Source: Zizania palustris (taxonomy: Eukaryota; Streptophyta; Magnoliopsida; Poales; Poaceae). Taken from it: a stretch of 64,000 bases of DNA. The stretch is taken from NCBI GenBank assembly GCA_019279435.1, contig JAAALK010000081.1, forward strand, positions 28,343,001 through 28,407,000, in the 5' to 3' direction. The position numbers and the translations under genes are program-made. Position 1 is the first letter of the stretch, and each line of letters begins with the position of its first letter. The notes beneath the pieces are model-generated. The model saw only the letters and a list, made by a program, of their open reading frames with translations. It had not been told where the DNA came from and searched no databases. Positions 47,801 to 60,000 of this stretch are shown here, piece by piece.

Positions 47801-47809
47801 AATAATTAA

Positions 47810-48719
47810 GGGTTAATAGCTTCTGTGCCACCGTTATTTCCTGAAACGTCAAAAATACCATTACTATTCGTCTATTAGCCTACATGCCATTACAATTCTC
47901 CGATCGATTCCTATATGCCATTAGGCCCACCTGCAGGGTATCTGATTTTTCGTTTTGCCCAAACTGCCCTTCTTCTTCCCTCAGCTATCCCCTTTTGGTT
48001 TCTGCCGCTGCCCCCCACCCCCGCCCCCGCCCCCGCCCTGCCCCTGCCACCCGACGCTCGCCTCTTCGCCCGTCGACCGATGCGTTGCCGCCCATCGCCT
48101 GTTGCCCCACCGGCCACTGCACGCTCGTAGGCCGCCGCCCTACGCCAGTGCGCTCCCTATTCTTCTAGCTCGGGCTGGCGGCTGCTCCCCAATTTTTTTG
48201 ACCTAATTTGCTCGAGACTACATCCAATCTCTCTCCCCAAGGTAAGGAATCAGATCTCTGGTTGGAATCCAAATACTTTCCGTTTGTCTTAGTTCTCGCT
48301 CTTCGTTGTGCTATCTGGCGGCTGTTGGGGGTGTGGCCCTTCCAGCTCGGGGACGTGCACCGCGAGCTCGAGGCGGAGATCAGGAAGATGGCGCCGCCGA
48401 AGTAGCCCGTGCTCCTCGCGCGCGCCCCGCAGTAGTGCCGGTGCAGCGCCGCCCACAGTCTGTGCGCAGCCACGTGTGCCCCTCACTGTTGCGTTGCTGA
48501 GCACCGGAGTGATTGCCGAGTGATTGCCGGAGCTCACAAGGATGACTGAGGGAAGAAGAAGGGTAGTGTGGGCAATACGAAAAAATTAGCCCCAATGCAC
48601 GTGCAAAATGGCGTATGAGAATCGGTCAGAGAATTGTAATGGCATGTAGGCTAATAGGTGAATAGTAATGGTATTTTTGGCGTTTCAGGAAATAACGGTG
48701 GCACAGAAGCTATTAACCC
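47810..48719. mobile_element. Pack-MULE-like non-autonomous Mutator element
   Basis: Inverted ends GGGTTAATAGCTTCTGTG and reversed GGGTTAATAGCTTCTGTG extend about 110 bp. The 9-bp duplication AATAATTAA is identical (47801-47809, 48720-48728). The interior is GC-rich, with gene-like pieces: a donor-like CCCCAAG|GTAAGG near 48240 and a frame encoding QLGDVHRELEAEIRKMAPPK. No transposase is present. It is the same family as 7273-8138 but younger, judged by its perfect duplication. Confidence 0.9.
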
Positions 48720-48728
48720 AATAATTAA

Positions 48729-48886
48729 AGGGTTGTCTCAATTAGTTATGGAATCTAGATTTTGGTGGTGCCACCAAAGTTCAACTCGCGCCACATCCTA
48801 TTTAGTAGCAATGATTCGATTGACGAGATGACTAATATTTATATACTCTCAATAAAAACTAAAACGACTATTATTTGTATAGGGAG
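48729..48886. mobile_element. Truncated Stowaway MITE
   Basis: This matches the reverse complement of part of the 46841-47077 element and ends in GGGAG followed by TA. The other end is missing where it meets the MULE flank. Confidence 0.65.
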
Positions 48887-49138
48887 TACATGTTAATATT
48901 TAGGAAATAAGTAGACTTTTTTTTTTCAAAAAATGATATAACAATTTACTTTATTCAAGGAGCCCTAGTTCCCAAGAACCAAAGTCCAGGTTTGGACAGG
49001 AGACAAACAGAGCAAACAGCATGCCAACCAGATCTCACCCAGCTTCTTGATTCACAAGAGACGACAAAAAAATAATATATCGAGGGAAGGATCTCCAATT
49101 CTCCCAAATCGGGAAGCCTAGGTTCGTGAGATCCCAAA

Positions 49139-52100
49139 ATGGATCCGAACCCTAGGCTTCTCGCCGTCCTGTTGTTTGCCCTCGTCGCGTTCGCTGCGGC
49201 CGTGGTAAGAACAAGAACCCGTGAAAGTTCAGATCTTTGAGCATGAATGTCGTTAGGTTCAGTTGATTCGTGGAGAATTTCCGTAAAGATCCCGCTTTTA
49301 TTCAGGCCGGCGCCGAGGACAACGAATCGGCGGGGTCGAGGATCTCGCTGGGGCGCCGCGCAGGGGTGAGGAATCTGGCTGCTTCGTCTCTAGATTCGTC
49401 TTGAAATTGTGTTTTTTGGTGCTCAGCTGCGAATGTTTGATGGTTATCGATGCAATTGTTAGGGCTTCTTGCACGGCCTAAACAAGGAAGCAGTGGTGGA
49501 GGGAGATCATGGGGTGGCCCTCGACGAGGTCGGCCCTGGGCTGTTCGATGCGCTATTTGCGAGTCTGTCGATGATCTTAGTCAGCGAGGTATTGTTTAGC
49601 ATGAATGAACTAAGAGGGGGTTGACGTTGTCTTCCAAGTTCCAAGTAATTGCTTTAGGTTAGTTTGGGTGGCTATGCAGTTTCCATGGGTAGCATGACAG
49701 CGAAACTGATGTTTGGATTGTATTTTGTGGTGATGCAGATTGGAGATGAAACCTTTATTATCGCAGCGCTGATGGCAATGAGACACCCCAAGTCAATTGT
49801 GCTGTCTGGTGCGCTCTCAGCACTTTACGTGATGACGGTGAGCTCCTGAAGATTACCGCTTTTCTTTGTCAATTCAAACTTCCTTTTATCTTATCCAATG
49901 GAAATTCTCCTTTGAAGATCTTCCACAACTACACAAGATCAGAGTCAACTCTGCCATCATGTTTCCTTCTTATCTTTTCAAATGTCAATAGAGTTATTAT
50001 GTTTCACCCTTATTATAAGTAGTAGGATCAGAAATGAATTATTTGATGCTATATTGTTTATTTTGGAAGTATGTGTTGCCGTACTTTTATTTTGTGCTGT
50101 TATGATGGCTCATTAACTTGTTGTGTTTAGTTTTTGTGTATGCAATATTGCAAGTTGTTTAATTCTTTCAAGCTTATACGATGTTACACTGGTTTGTCTA
50201 TGCGGTTGATATGTGTATTTGTTCTCAAGGTACTGTCAACTGGACTTGGTAGGATAGTTCCCAACTTGATATCAAGGAAGCACACTAACAGTGCTGCTAC
50301 AGGTACTCATTTTTCTGAGTTTCCAGGTGTTTGCTTCAGGAATATGCTAGTTCATGCTTTTCGTCGTATCTGCAGTTGTCGTACTGGCAGTTCTGCAATT
50401 ACTTGTTCTCGCAGATAGGAGGGTATAAGTCAGTTGAGTTAGTATCCACCACTATGCAAATTCCTTGTATCATCTGGGACAATAGAGTTGTGTTATGTTT
50501 TGTTGAATTCAACTAGAAAATTAGCTCTGCCAGACTTGCAGTACTCTGGACAACTGATATCGTAACATATGTTTAATACTCCTGCCCAGATTTCTTGATG
50601 CTTCGTTTTTTTCTCAATGGATGCTACTTTAATTCACACATTGGATTGTTTACAGATGAAACAGTTTAATGCACTAATATTCCCCTTTCTTTTCTCATAA
50701 TTTCTCTACTCCTTTGTTTCCCTGCTAGTTTTGTACTTGTTCTTTGGACTACGCTTGTTATACATTGCTTGGAAGTCTGACCCAAAGGGATCTCAGAAGA
50801 AGGAAATGGAAGAAGTATGCCATCTCCATATATACCCATTATCTATCCTTATCCGTAGTGCAACTCAATTATTATGTGATTGTTGTTTTGGTATTTGTCA
50901 TACTTTATTGTCTGTAATGTGCTATTGTAGAATTGTATCGTCAGTTCTTGAACTGGCATCATGGCCATGCATTCGACAAATGCCATATAAATATACTATA
51001 ATATATAAAATTAAAATCACGAAAAGTAATTATCCTCAAATATAAGAATTATAGCATGACCACATAATAATCAGCAACCTAATCCATAGTTCATTTGCCG
51101 ACAACAAAAAAGCAAGGAAGAAAGAACTAGAAATTCACTCCTGATCACCCGAAATCATCACTATTGCTGTTAAGAACAGATATCAATTATTTTTCATCAG
51201 TACCTAAGATAAAGAAAGTGCATGATACCTAGGTTCCTTCAAAACTGGCAAATGTACAAATGCTAAAATGTTTAATAGTAATAGTGATGCCTTAGCATCA
51301 GTTTAAGTATTGGTGTGCTGCCGCTTTTTCAATAGTTATTAATGAAACAAGGGGCTTTGAAATTGGTTTCCTTGTAGAGTTGAACACTTGTATGGTTTCA
51401 TGTAACTGCAGATTGACTGGCTGCCACTCTTAAAATTTATGGTTTCAAAATGATTGTGGATCTTTTTAATGGTCATGCATGTCTGAGCAGGTGGAAGAGA
51501 AGCTTGAGTCAGGTCAAGGGAAATCAACTTTTCGCCGATTCTTTGCAAGATTTTGTACACCAATATTTTTGGAGGTCAGCTTTTGCCACCTTATAAAAGT
51601 CTGTCAAACGTTCCACACTGGGACTGTTTAACAATCAGTACTTATATTCAAATGTTAAATGTGTTGTATTGTATCAAATGTTCTTTGATCAAGTCTAGGA
51701 AACCTTTCTGCTTTTATGCTGTTAGGTGTTCGCACTCTTTTATAAATCTGATCTATAATATGCAATTCCTCATGAGACACTCTTTCAAACTTGACTTATT
51801 ATTTTTTCCTTGCTGCAGGCGTTCATCTTAACTTTCTTAGCCGAATGGGGTGATCGAAGCCAAATAGCAACTATTGCGGTAGGCTACCATAGTTGATATA
51901 ACTGGTTTATTTTTTTACGGAGCTGTTTGATTTCTGCGAGAAGTTGAATCTACTAGGCCCAGAAATATGCCTCACTATTACTCTAATGTGACCTTGCAGC
52001 TTGCGACCCACAAGAATGCCATCGGAGTAGCAGTTGGGGCGTCATTGGGGCACACTGTCTGCACATCACTCGCGGTTATAGGCGGGAGCATGTTGGCCTC

Positions 52101-52188
52101 CAAGATTTCACAACGTACTGTTGCAACAATCGGAGGCGTTCTCTTCCTGGGGTTTTCTGTGTCATCATACTTCTACCCTCCACTATAA
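49139..52188 (+). CDS. GDT1: GDT1-like (UPF0016/TMEM165) cation transporter
   Basis: Nine exons: 49139-49204, 49306-49365, 49463-49588, 49739-49837, 50230-50302, 50729-50814, 51491-51574, 51819-51878 and 52000-52188. All splice sites are GT/AG and phases agree, giving 280 residues. Exon 1 is a signal peptide (PRLLAVLLFALVAFAAAV). Two copies of the family's acidic E-x-G-D motif are present, SEIGDET and AEWGDRSQ. They sit in two hydrophobic repeats separated by a charged loop (WKSDPKGSQKKEMEEVEEK). The family moves Mn2+ and Ca2+, generally in exchange for protons, across Golgi or other secretory membranes. The signal peptide and lack of a plastid-type transit peptide place it with the secretory members; this location is inferred. 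Confidence 0.94.
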
Positions 52189-53640
52189 TGAATGGAACTA
52201 ACATGTCCTTACTCTTGGAAGATCAAGATACCCTTTGATCTCTCCACCTCCTGTTTGAGCTAATGGATAGAGGAATCGAATTGATTCTTTGAGCGCCTAT
52301 ACAGCTACGATTGCAATGATGTACAGCCCTCGCAGATGAAATTGTTGACCATGCTGCTTTAGTTCATCCTAGAGCAGAAGCTGCCTTGTCGAAATCATGG
52401 TTGATTTTTTGCTTAATTGTGCCTGACATCTAACTTAATACACCATGTCCATGATTCTTGGTGTATAGAATATTATTCTGATGCCATTCTCCTATCAGCT
52501 GTAATCCTTTTTCTTTTCAGCTCTACAAAACTGAAGAGATCAACAGCTCAGAAAAAGAAAAGAAAAGAAGAGAAGAGAATTGATCAAACCATAAATTCAC
52601 CATTTAGAACTTATTATTCTGAATCTGCTACAGGTTTACCAGCTTGCACACTTATACTCCAAGCTTGGCGTATGATCTGCTGCTGATTGAATTGAATGTG
52701 TCTGGGGGAGTTATGATCACCGCAAGATTCCACATGCATGTTTGTACTGGTGGTCACCTTGGTCCCTTCATTTCCCCCCACTTCTGCAAGAACATCAAAG
52801 AAGTGGCATGGTAGAAATCTGTGTGTTCTTGCTTGATGTTATGAACTGCTTGATTAACATCATTTTGATGGGGCACGCACAGAAAAATTGCTGTTTGCAC
52901 CTAACACATTAACACCACCAATATTATGGGCAACACCACTAATCTTCTGTGCAAGTATTCACTAGTAACTGAACACACTCCAGGATATACATTACACATA
53001 TTCATCCATGCATGGTGGTTAACTTCAATGGCAAGGCAATCAAGCATTCCTGACCTAATCTTCCTTAGAACCAAAAAAAAAAGAAATTAGCTACCTTTGT
53101 CTCGATTCCTGTTCCACTAAAATCTTGCAAATAAAGAGGAGTCTAGATGGATTAACATGGAAGGAAGAGTGAGCTCTTCTACTTAAAATGCAAAGCTGGT
53201 GGCTCGTTTTGGGGACACGAGCTTCAATTCCGTGTGATTTTTTAACAATGTAGCGAGGTATGCAGTTGAATAATTTAGTTTTTATTTTGAACTAAAAATA
53301 AAAATATAAAGTATTTTATTATAGTATACAAATCTCAGATTTTGTACGTTTACCAAGCCTTTATCTTTCTATTTTTCGGTAACATAGAAATTACATTCAC
53401 CTCTTGCACTACTCTTTTTATGATCAATTATTGTGTAATCTATTTGCACACATCGATCAGTTGCAGTGGAAATCACTGCAAAGTGAAAAGTGAAGATTGA
53501 AGATTGAAGAGAACACAAATAAATACTCGCTGAAAAAATAATCCCATGCAGATAAGTAGATAACAACAGCAAATACACGCAGCTACCTCACCTTTGAGAT
53601 AACCACTATAACCACCATAACCACCTCCATGCTTTCACTG
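52189..53640. other. GDT1 3' UTR and spacer before the CRIB gene
   Basis: The GDT1 3' UTR begins here. The rest is AT-rich with no supported gene. The last part is upstream DNA of the CRIB gene. Confidence 0.5.
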
Positions 53641-53656
53641 CCTTCCCTTGCACTCC

Positions 53657-53659
<3 letters not shown>

Positions 53660-53692
<33 letters not shown>
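53660..53692. repeat. CT microsatellite in the CRIB gene leader
   Basis: An uninterrupted (CT)n tract of about 16 units lies upstream of the ATG at 53832. A second, shorter CT tract is at about 53754-53782. Such tracts are common in plant 5' UTRs. Confidence 0.85.
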
Positions 53693-53695
<3 letters not shown>

Positions 53696-53831
53696 CATGC
53701 ATGGCGCCTCGATCTCTCATGGCGATCAAACGGAGGAGCGAGGCACTCTCCATCTCTCTCTGCTCTCTCTCTCTCTCTCTCTTCTTCCTGCCTGAACATC
53801 TCAGCAAGTTCACGGCGAGTCGGCGACAGCG

Positions 53832-54356
53832 ATGTCTGAGCAGCAGCTGCCCAACAAGGAGCTCGAAGCACAAGCTGCAGCTCCAGCTCCAGGTGGATAC
53901 ACTGCACTCTCCTCTTGCAATCGCATCGTGTACACAGCTGATGGGTCAAGTTATATGATGGTTTTGCTAGGTGCAAAGCGAGAGGAGGAGGCGAAGAGGC
54001 GTGTGCTCATCGCGGGGATCAAGAAGCTCATCAGGAGCTTCAGGAGCCTGTCGTCCCACATCTTCGAGATGTACAGGGAGGTTGACGACGACGACGACGA
54101 CGAGGGCATGGAGATCGACATCGAGATCGGGTTCCCCACGGACGTGCAGCACGTCGCTCACATCGGGCTGGATGGGTCAAGCGGCAACATCACGACGAGC
54201 CTCAGGCGGGGGCTGCAGGAGGAGGCCAGGGAGCTGCTCTCCCTCTCCACCAACCTCACCATGGAGCACTTGGAGCATGCAATGGCCTCACTGGCTGCTC
54301 ACAACAAGGAGCACAGTGTGGTGGTGGCAGACAGATCACCAGCTGCACCTCACTGA
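53832..54356 (+). CDS. ROP-interactive CRIB motif (RIC) protein
   Basis: The continuous frame encodes 174 residues. The CRIB motif is at about 99-112 (IGFPTDVQHVAHIG) with the expected I-G-x-P and H-x-x-H residues. It is preceded by a basic helix (AGIKKLIRSFRSLSSHIFEMY) and an Asp-rich stretch (DDDDDDEGME). RIC proteins bind active ROP/RAC GTPases at the plasma membrane and link them to cytoskeleton or vesicle traffic; that role is inferred from the family. Bases 53893-53970 look like a 78-nt intron (CCAG|GTGGAT to TTGCTAG|GTGC). Removing it keeps the frame and gives 148 residues, so either form is possible. The ATG at 53832 follows a CT-rich leader. Confidence 0.87.
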   Translation: MSEQQLPNKELEAQAAAPAPGGYTALSSCNRIVYTADGSSYMMVLLGAKREEEAKRRVLIAGIKKLIRSFRSLSSHIFEMYREVDDDDDDEGMEIDIEIGFPTDVQHVAHIGLDGSSGNITTSLRRGLQEEARELLSLSTNLTMEHLEHAMASLAAHNKEHSVVVADRSPAAPH

Positions 54357-54496
54357 TTATATTAATTAGGATGCCACACATGTATCTCTACTCTCTAGTG
54401 CTTTGTGGTCATGGTGAATTGGTGATTCTCTTGGAATTTTTGTGCCTTTTGCTACTCCTCATTCTTTTTTTTTTGTCCAGAGAAATTTGATTGCTT

Positions 54497-54690
54497 CACT
54501 ACCTGAAACAGCATTTTTGTCGAGCGTCCGAGGGTTTGTTGAGCATATTTTCTTATGCATTCGGTAAACAATTAGAATTAGATGCGACAAGTGTCAAAAG
54601 AATACATTTGACAAAAACATTAGAAAAACACTCGACAAACAATCGATCATGTGTCGCAATGACATAGGTTTCATTCGGTTTCGAGGCTAT
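54497..54690. mobile_element. Possible truncated CACTA end
   Basis: CACTACCTGAAACAGC is followed by repeats such as TGTCGAGCG and ACTCGACAAAC, typical of a CACTA terminus. No matching right end is found. Confidence 0.4.
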
Positions 54691-54779
54691 ATTATGAATG
54701 TGTTTGCATATTCTGCCTTATCTTTGCCTACCTGGTAGAGTCAAAAGAGCTGAAATTAAGCAATTTACTTGGTTAATTA

Positions 54780-54826
54780 TAATTATTTAATTAATTAATT
54801 AATTAATTAATTAATTAATTAATTAA
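54780..54826. repeat. AATT microsatellite
   Basis: About eleven tandem TTAA/AATT units. Confidence 0.9.
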
Positions 54827-55257
54827 GCGTCGAGTTAGCAAACACCGGTATAGAAAATATCCTTAAAATTTTATTTTGAAAATGTTTTTTGGATGGTTTA
54901 ATTTTAAAATTCAAACTGAAAAGATCAGAAATCAAAATAATAAAAAGATCCAACAGCAAACATCCATGTAATTAAAAGGGGTTAACTGCAACAAGTAGCC
55001 TTGAAGAACGAAGCAACTTGATGGTCCCTGGAATTAGCTGCGAAATAAATTAATTTCTCCGAGGGAATTGAAGGGACGCAAACCAAGATTTATAGTACAC
55101 ATTTCAATTCAATGACACGTGAGATCTATTTAAATTAATAACATTTGGGTAAATCATCGATTTTCATTTAAAGTGAGGATATATAATAAATTTGTTCTAA
55201 TTAAAATAGAACAAACAACACTTCTGTTGAACAAAGATCTAACACCATTTCTTTTTT

Positions 55258-55446
55258 TAAGGTGGGGGACACCTCACCGTTTTCGGAAGAATCCAGCAAA
55301 CTTCCGTCGGTATTTGGCCGACGGAATTGGAAGTTAGGTCTTTCCTGACGGAAGCAGTTCGACGGAAATTGGCTAACTTCCGTCGACTTTTAAAAAACCG
55401 ACGGAAGTTAATTTTGCTAACGGAAATTTCCTGTTTTCTTGTAGTG
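55258..55446. mobile_element. CACTA terminus of a second family
   Basis: The right end, reversed, reads CACTACAAGAAAACAGG. Inside it are repeated, often inverted, CTTCCGTCGG and CCGACGGAA motifs. The left end is not recognised; the CACTA-like start at 54497 has different subterminal repeats, so the two are probably unrelated. Confidence 0.6.
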
Positions 55447-55855
55447 CACTATCAAATGTTGGTGGGAGCCTGACTCCACCGCAGAGTCATCGCGCGGTGC
55501 GCGATCTAACACCATTTCGACGGGAAACTTGATAATTTGACATTTAAAATAAGTGGTTTCGATTACATTTGTTATTATATTCCGGTCTATATTTATATAT
55601 AATCTTATCATGATTAAACAATATTGGTTATAAATGCATTTTCCCGAGTGACACCAACAGTGATTGCTTTGGAGAATGAATGCGTCGTGCATGCATGCTG
55701 ATGATGATAGAAGGCAGCACATGCATTCATCACCAGAGTCAACTCCTTGGAATGCCGGAGAATTCGTACGTGGAGTCAACGCCCTCATTCCAAGGAACAC
55801 CGGAACAATGCCAGGGCAAGTACACTCAAATAGAAAAAACTACAATTAATGATGT

Positions 55856-56344
55856 TGTTAGAGTATAAAATGAATTGTCGACTTTTCTCGTCGGGTTAAG
55901 CTTTTAATTTGGGTTAAATTGGCTGACGCATATAACTTAGTATGGTATCGGAGCTGGATCTCTCGAGTTCAAATCCTGGTGGCATGCGGTTCACTCTCAC
56001 ATGAAAAGGGAGTGTTAGAATATAAAGTGAATTGTACGTTCCTCGTCAGCTTAAGCTTTTGGTTTAAATTAGTTGGTGCACGGAAATTAATATAGTATCA
56101 TAGCCATATGTCTCAAATTCGAATCTGAGATGACATGCAATTAAATAAAAATTGCAACTCACTTCTATTCTACGCTTAAGACTTGATAGGGTCTCGCATG
56201 AGAGGAGTGTTAGAACTTAAAGTGAATTGTTTGTTTTTTTCGTTAGCTCAAGCTTTTGGGTTTGAACTGGTTATTAAAATATAAAGTGAATTGTCCGTCT
56301 TTACTCGTTAGCTTAAACTTAAACTTTTGAGTTGAACTAGCTAT
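55856..56344. mobile_element. Tandem TRIM (miniature LTR retrotransposon) array
   Basis: Four short LTR-like copies start with TGTTAGA(G/A)TATAAA-type sequence at about 55856, 56013, 56208 and 56270. The first is followed by GGTATCGGAGCTGG, a degenerate initiator-Met tRNA primer site, and by a region ending in a purine tract (GAAAAGGGAG) just before the next LTR. The second unit has the same layout, ending CATGAGAGGAG. No coding sequence is present. This is the TRIM/SMART organisation with LTRs shared between neighbouring units. Confidence 0.75.
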
Positions 56345-56345
56345 A

Positions 56346-57031
56346 GAGTGTGTTTGGTTGAGCTGTGGCTGTGGGAAAAAGCTGTTGTGGGCTGTGGGTT
56401 GTGGAAAAGCTGCTGTGGGAAGTCAGCTGTGAGAAAGCTCAAAGTCGTTTGGCTGAAACAGCTGTGAACAAGCTGCTTTGAGCTGTGAGCTGTGTAAAAA
56501 ATTTAATTTATGAAATTTTGTATGGGTGTATGAAATTTGAAATGTCAATTTATAAAATTTTGTATGGTTGTATGAAATTTGAAATGTCAATTTATGAAAT
56601 TTTATATGGTTGTATCAAATTTTAAATGTTAATTTATGAATTTTTGTATGGTATAAAATTTGAAATGTCAATTTATGAAATTTTGTATGGTTGTATGAAA
56701 TTTGAAATGTCAATTTATGAAATTTTGTATGGTTGTATGAAATTTGAAATGTCAATTTATAAAATTTTGTATGGTTGTATGAAATTTGAAATGTCAATTT
56801 ATAGAATTTTGTATGGTTGTATGAAATTTGAAATGTCAATTTATGAAATTTTGTATTGTTGCGAAGCCAAAAGTCAAAAGCCGCAGAAAGCAGGTCTGGA
56901 GGAGCTTTTACATTTACACTGCACCAAAAGCTGCTTTTACTAAAAGCCGCTGGGTAGAAATATACACTTTGGTTTGGCTTTTGGCTTCCAGGAAGCAAAA
57001 GCTGCTTCCGGAAGCCAAACCAAAGGGACCC
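56346..57031. mobile_element. MITE-like element carrying a minisatellite
   Basis: Ends GAGTGTGTTTGGTTGAGC and reversed AGGGTCCCTTTGGTTTGGC resemble Tourist-type termini. A clear target duplication is not seen. The middle is a 42-bp tandem array. Confidence 0.55.
56507..56863. repeat. 42-bp minisatellite, about 8.5 copies
   Basis: The unit reads TTTATGAAATTTTGTATGG then TTGTATGAAATTTGAAATGTCAA. One copy (near 56633) is 39 bp. Because 42 and 39 are multiples of three, long artificial reading frames appear on both strands. Confidence 0.93.
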
Positions 57032-60000
57032 TTATTCTACAAATTCATCTTTTATAGCGGCAAACAATTAGACATGTGTTCTCTTCTCATTATGAAATAT
57101 CCTGGCATTGCGCTCTTTCCAAATTTGCCAACATGCAAACATAAAGAGCCAAAAATTCCTGGTTGCTTTCTGAAAACATTTCCTGACAACCACCAGCCAA
57201 CCAGATCTATACCACCCTCTCCTACCTGGGTAAAAGAAGCATGTGTCAAGTTAATCTAGCTAGGTTCTAAAGGAAGTTGATATATGAACACCGGACGAAA
57301 ATACCGGACGAAAATGTGTGTGATTGTTTCAGAGTGACAGAGCAACCATAAAGGCTTAGTGCAGAGTTTACAGACATCAGTGTAGCTCAGCTGCTTACAA
57401 CCCAGATATATATGTATGGATGCATCTTCAAATGAGTTATGGGTCATTTAGTCTGCATGCATTTACCAAACAAAAAGGTGGGCACAAGTATCTAAAATGA
57501 TCTGTTCTGATTTGTTTCAACCGAAATGAATTGAACAGCCCCAGGCATGACAAAAGAATGTATGTTGGCTAGCCCCAAGTCCTGCACAAGAAGAACAGCT
57601 AGATGATCAATCCAAACACTGCATGTAAAAGACATCCCAGATCCAACAAAATAGATATAGCAACAGAAACCAAGAATAAAACAAATGGCTAAATTCACCT
57701 TCTGGAATGGGTGCATCATGCATGGCATCCTGGAGACTGAAAGGAGTCAATTGAACTGTGCAGAAAGATGTAAAAGTATGTTTATAGACCGACTGGTTAC
57801 TTACTGAGTTACTGGCAAAGAAATGGATGGAAAATGTGGGATCAGTTTCAACCTCAGAAGTACATAATAGTACATGGCCACTTGGATGACTATGAGCAGA
57901 AGCAGAACAACAAAATGAATATCCAAGCATAATTTATCAAAAAAAAATAACCTATGGACTGAATTCAATAAAGTTTTCGTTATAAAAAAGTACATATACA
58001 CTGAAATGCATTTAGCATGCTAGCATGAACATTCAGCAAGACTTGATATGTTATGTCTGAAAATAGCTTGATTTGCAGAATCTCCATTATTCATTACATG
58101 TTGACACTTACTGAGCGAAAAATGATAGCACACATATCCTTTACACATGAAAGAAATGCACGCTTGTTTTTTTTATCATGGCTCGTTAGAAAGGAGAATT
58201 TAACAATAGAAGGTTTCTGAACTCCCAGAAAAGTTATAAACAAAGAGATTTTGCACTGATTAAAATTTTGCATAAACTAATTGACCTAAACACAATTAAA
58301 TGTACTGGAAAATTTACAGTTCTGCGGGACAAAAATAGTATCAACAGTTTTGCAATTAGGGCATGGTTATATATCATTTGAATGTGCTTTACACTAATTG
58401 GATGTTTCAAAGATGAATTCTCAAGAAAATAAATTGGACAAAATTTACTCCACAGTGAATACTACAGATGAACATTAAAGCACAAACTGCCTCCATATTG
58501 CCCTGTTTGAGTTGAACTATTCCATTTTATATGCATGATTCATCAAAATGAAACAATCTTATGCATAACGTTATCAATGATGGATAAAGAATGTTATCCA
58601 TATGACACAAACATAAACTGTAAGTTAAGATTCAAGAAACAGCACTCGCATAAATAAGCAATTCTATTGTAGAAATAGTTGCTTCATCAACTACATTCAT
58701 TAGATGATTAAAGAAAATTAAATTCATGTGTATTATTGATGCTCAGCCCATTGTCTCTTGTGTATATTAATGAGGAAAAGAGGTATGTATATATCAACTG
58801 TAAATATGTGCAGTCGTTTTCTCTATGAACATGGAAAATGAAGCCTACCTATTCATGCAGATATATATTATTACCTTCACAAAGATAGATTTGAGGAAAC
58901 AATTGTTATACCATTCAATCAAAGTTCTTAACTATTCATGCAGAGTGAGAGAACAAGTGTTGAATCCTTTTCACATCAAATAAATGGAGCCATGTCCAAT
59001 GCATTGAAAATGTTAATCTGTCTATTTATACTTTTGTTTCAGCAAATGCCAGTTTCAGTATTCAGTGTGTCAAATTGTGGACAGATTAATAGTTCATGCA
59101 TTTCGAATCACAAACCAAAAATAAAGAGAATGAAACAAGTATGTAACACATTATGCCACACTACTAATCTTTTAAAGTGAAAAAAGATAGAACCTAATAT
59201 AAATAGTAATATTAATCCTGACAAACATTATAGATCAATGCTGAGAAAAGAAAAAAGTGTGCATGATTGCAACACCTTATGGGCAGTTGTATGCAGAGCC
59301 ATGCAATCAAACATGATCTTCCTCTTTCCCGTAACCCCGTTTGATCATCAAAAGCATTAAAGCAATATGGAAGCTCATTCTTTTCACAACAGCATAAAAT
59401 CAGGGAATGCAGCAGAAATCTCAAGACAAGTAATCACGTATTTAAGGATTTTTTTTCAATTCTCAAGCAGCTAGTGTACAACTCTCATGATCCCTAGATA
59501 CTTTAATCATATCTTCCAATCACCTAGGACATGTTTAGGTAAGATATGAACTACAAAATCTTTTTCAATAGGAATATTTGATGATTTGTCACTCCTAAAA
59601 AGTGGCTTCGATTATTTGATACTTTGGTCCATTGTCATAAACTCAGATGACCTCACTTGTTATCCACATAAGTGGCAAATGATCAAACTACATAAATTTT
59701 TTAGCGGCAAATCCTCGAAAATGTGACAAAGTAGATATGTTTCCTACCCTCCCCCACCCTGCCCTCTGTTAGAGATACCCAGGAACAAAGGTGCGAGATC
59801 GTGAAGCAGAGAGAGCTAGCTAACATAGGAACACTAGAAAGAGGAACACACAAGAGTTCTTGTGGCATAATACCACACCGGTGCCTTTTTTCTTTGTTTC
59901 TCTTGATTAAATCAAATTGATTACACCCATACTTATAGCAAAATAAACTCCATGTAGTGTCACTAACTCCTTAACTCATGCGCACATTTTCTATATGCAA

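Noticed and set aside
54497..55446. A single CACTA element spanning both CACTA-like ends
   Set aside because: The two ends have different subterminal repeats and the flanking triplets (CTT and CAC) do not match.
55970..55985. tRNA B-box-like GAGTTCAAATCCTGG suggesting a SINE
   Set aside because: It lies in the TRIM array next to LTR-like repeats and a primer site; no A box or poly-A tail fits a SINE.
56615..56998. Repetitive 105-127 codon frames on both strands
   Set aside because: The 42-bp minisatellite is a multiple of three and creates them; they are not genes.
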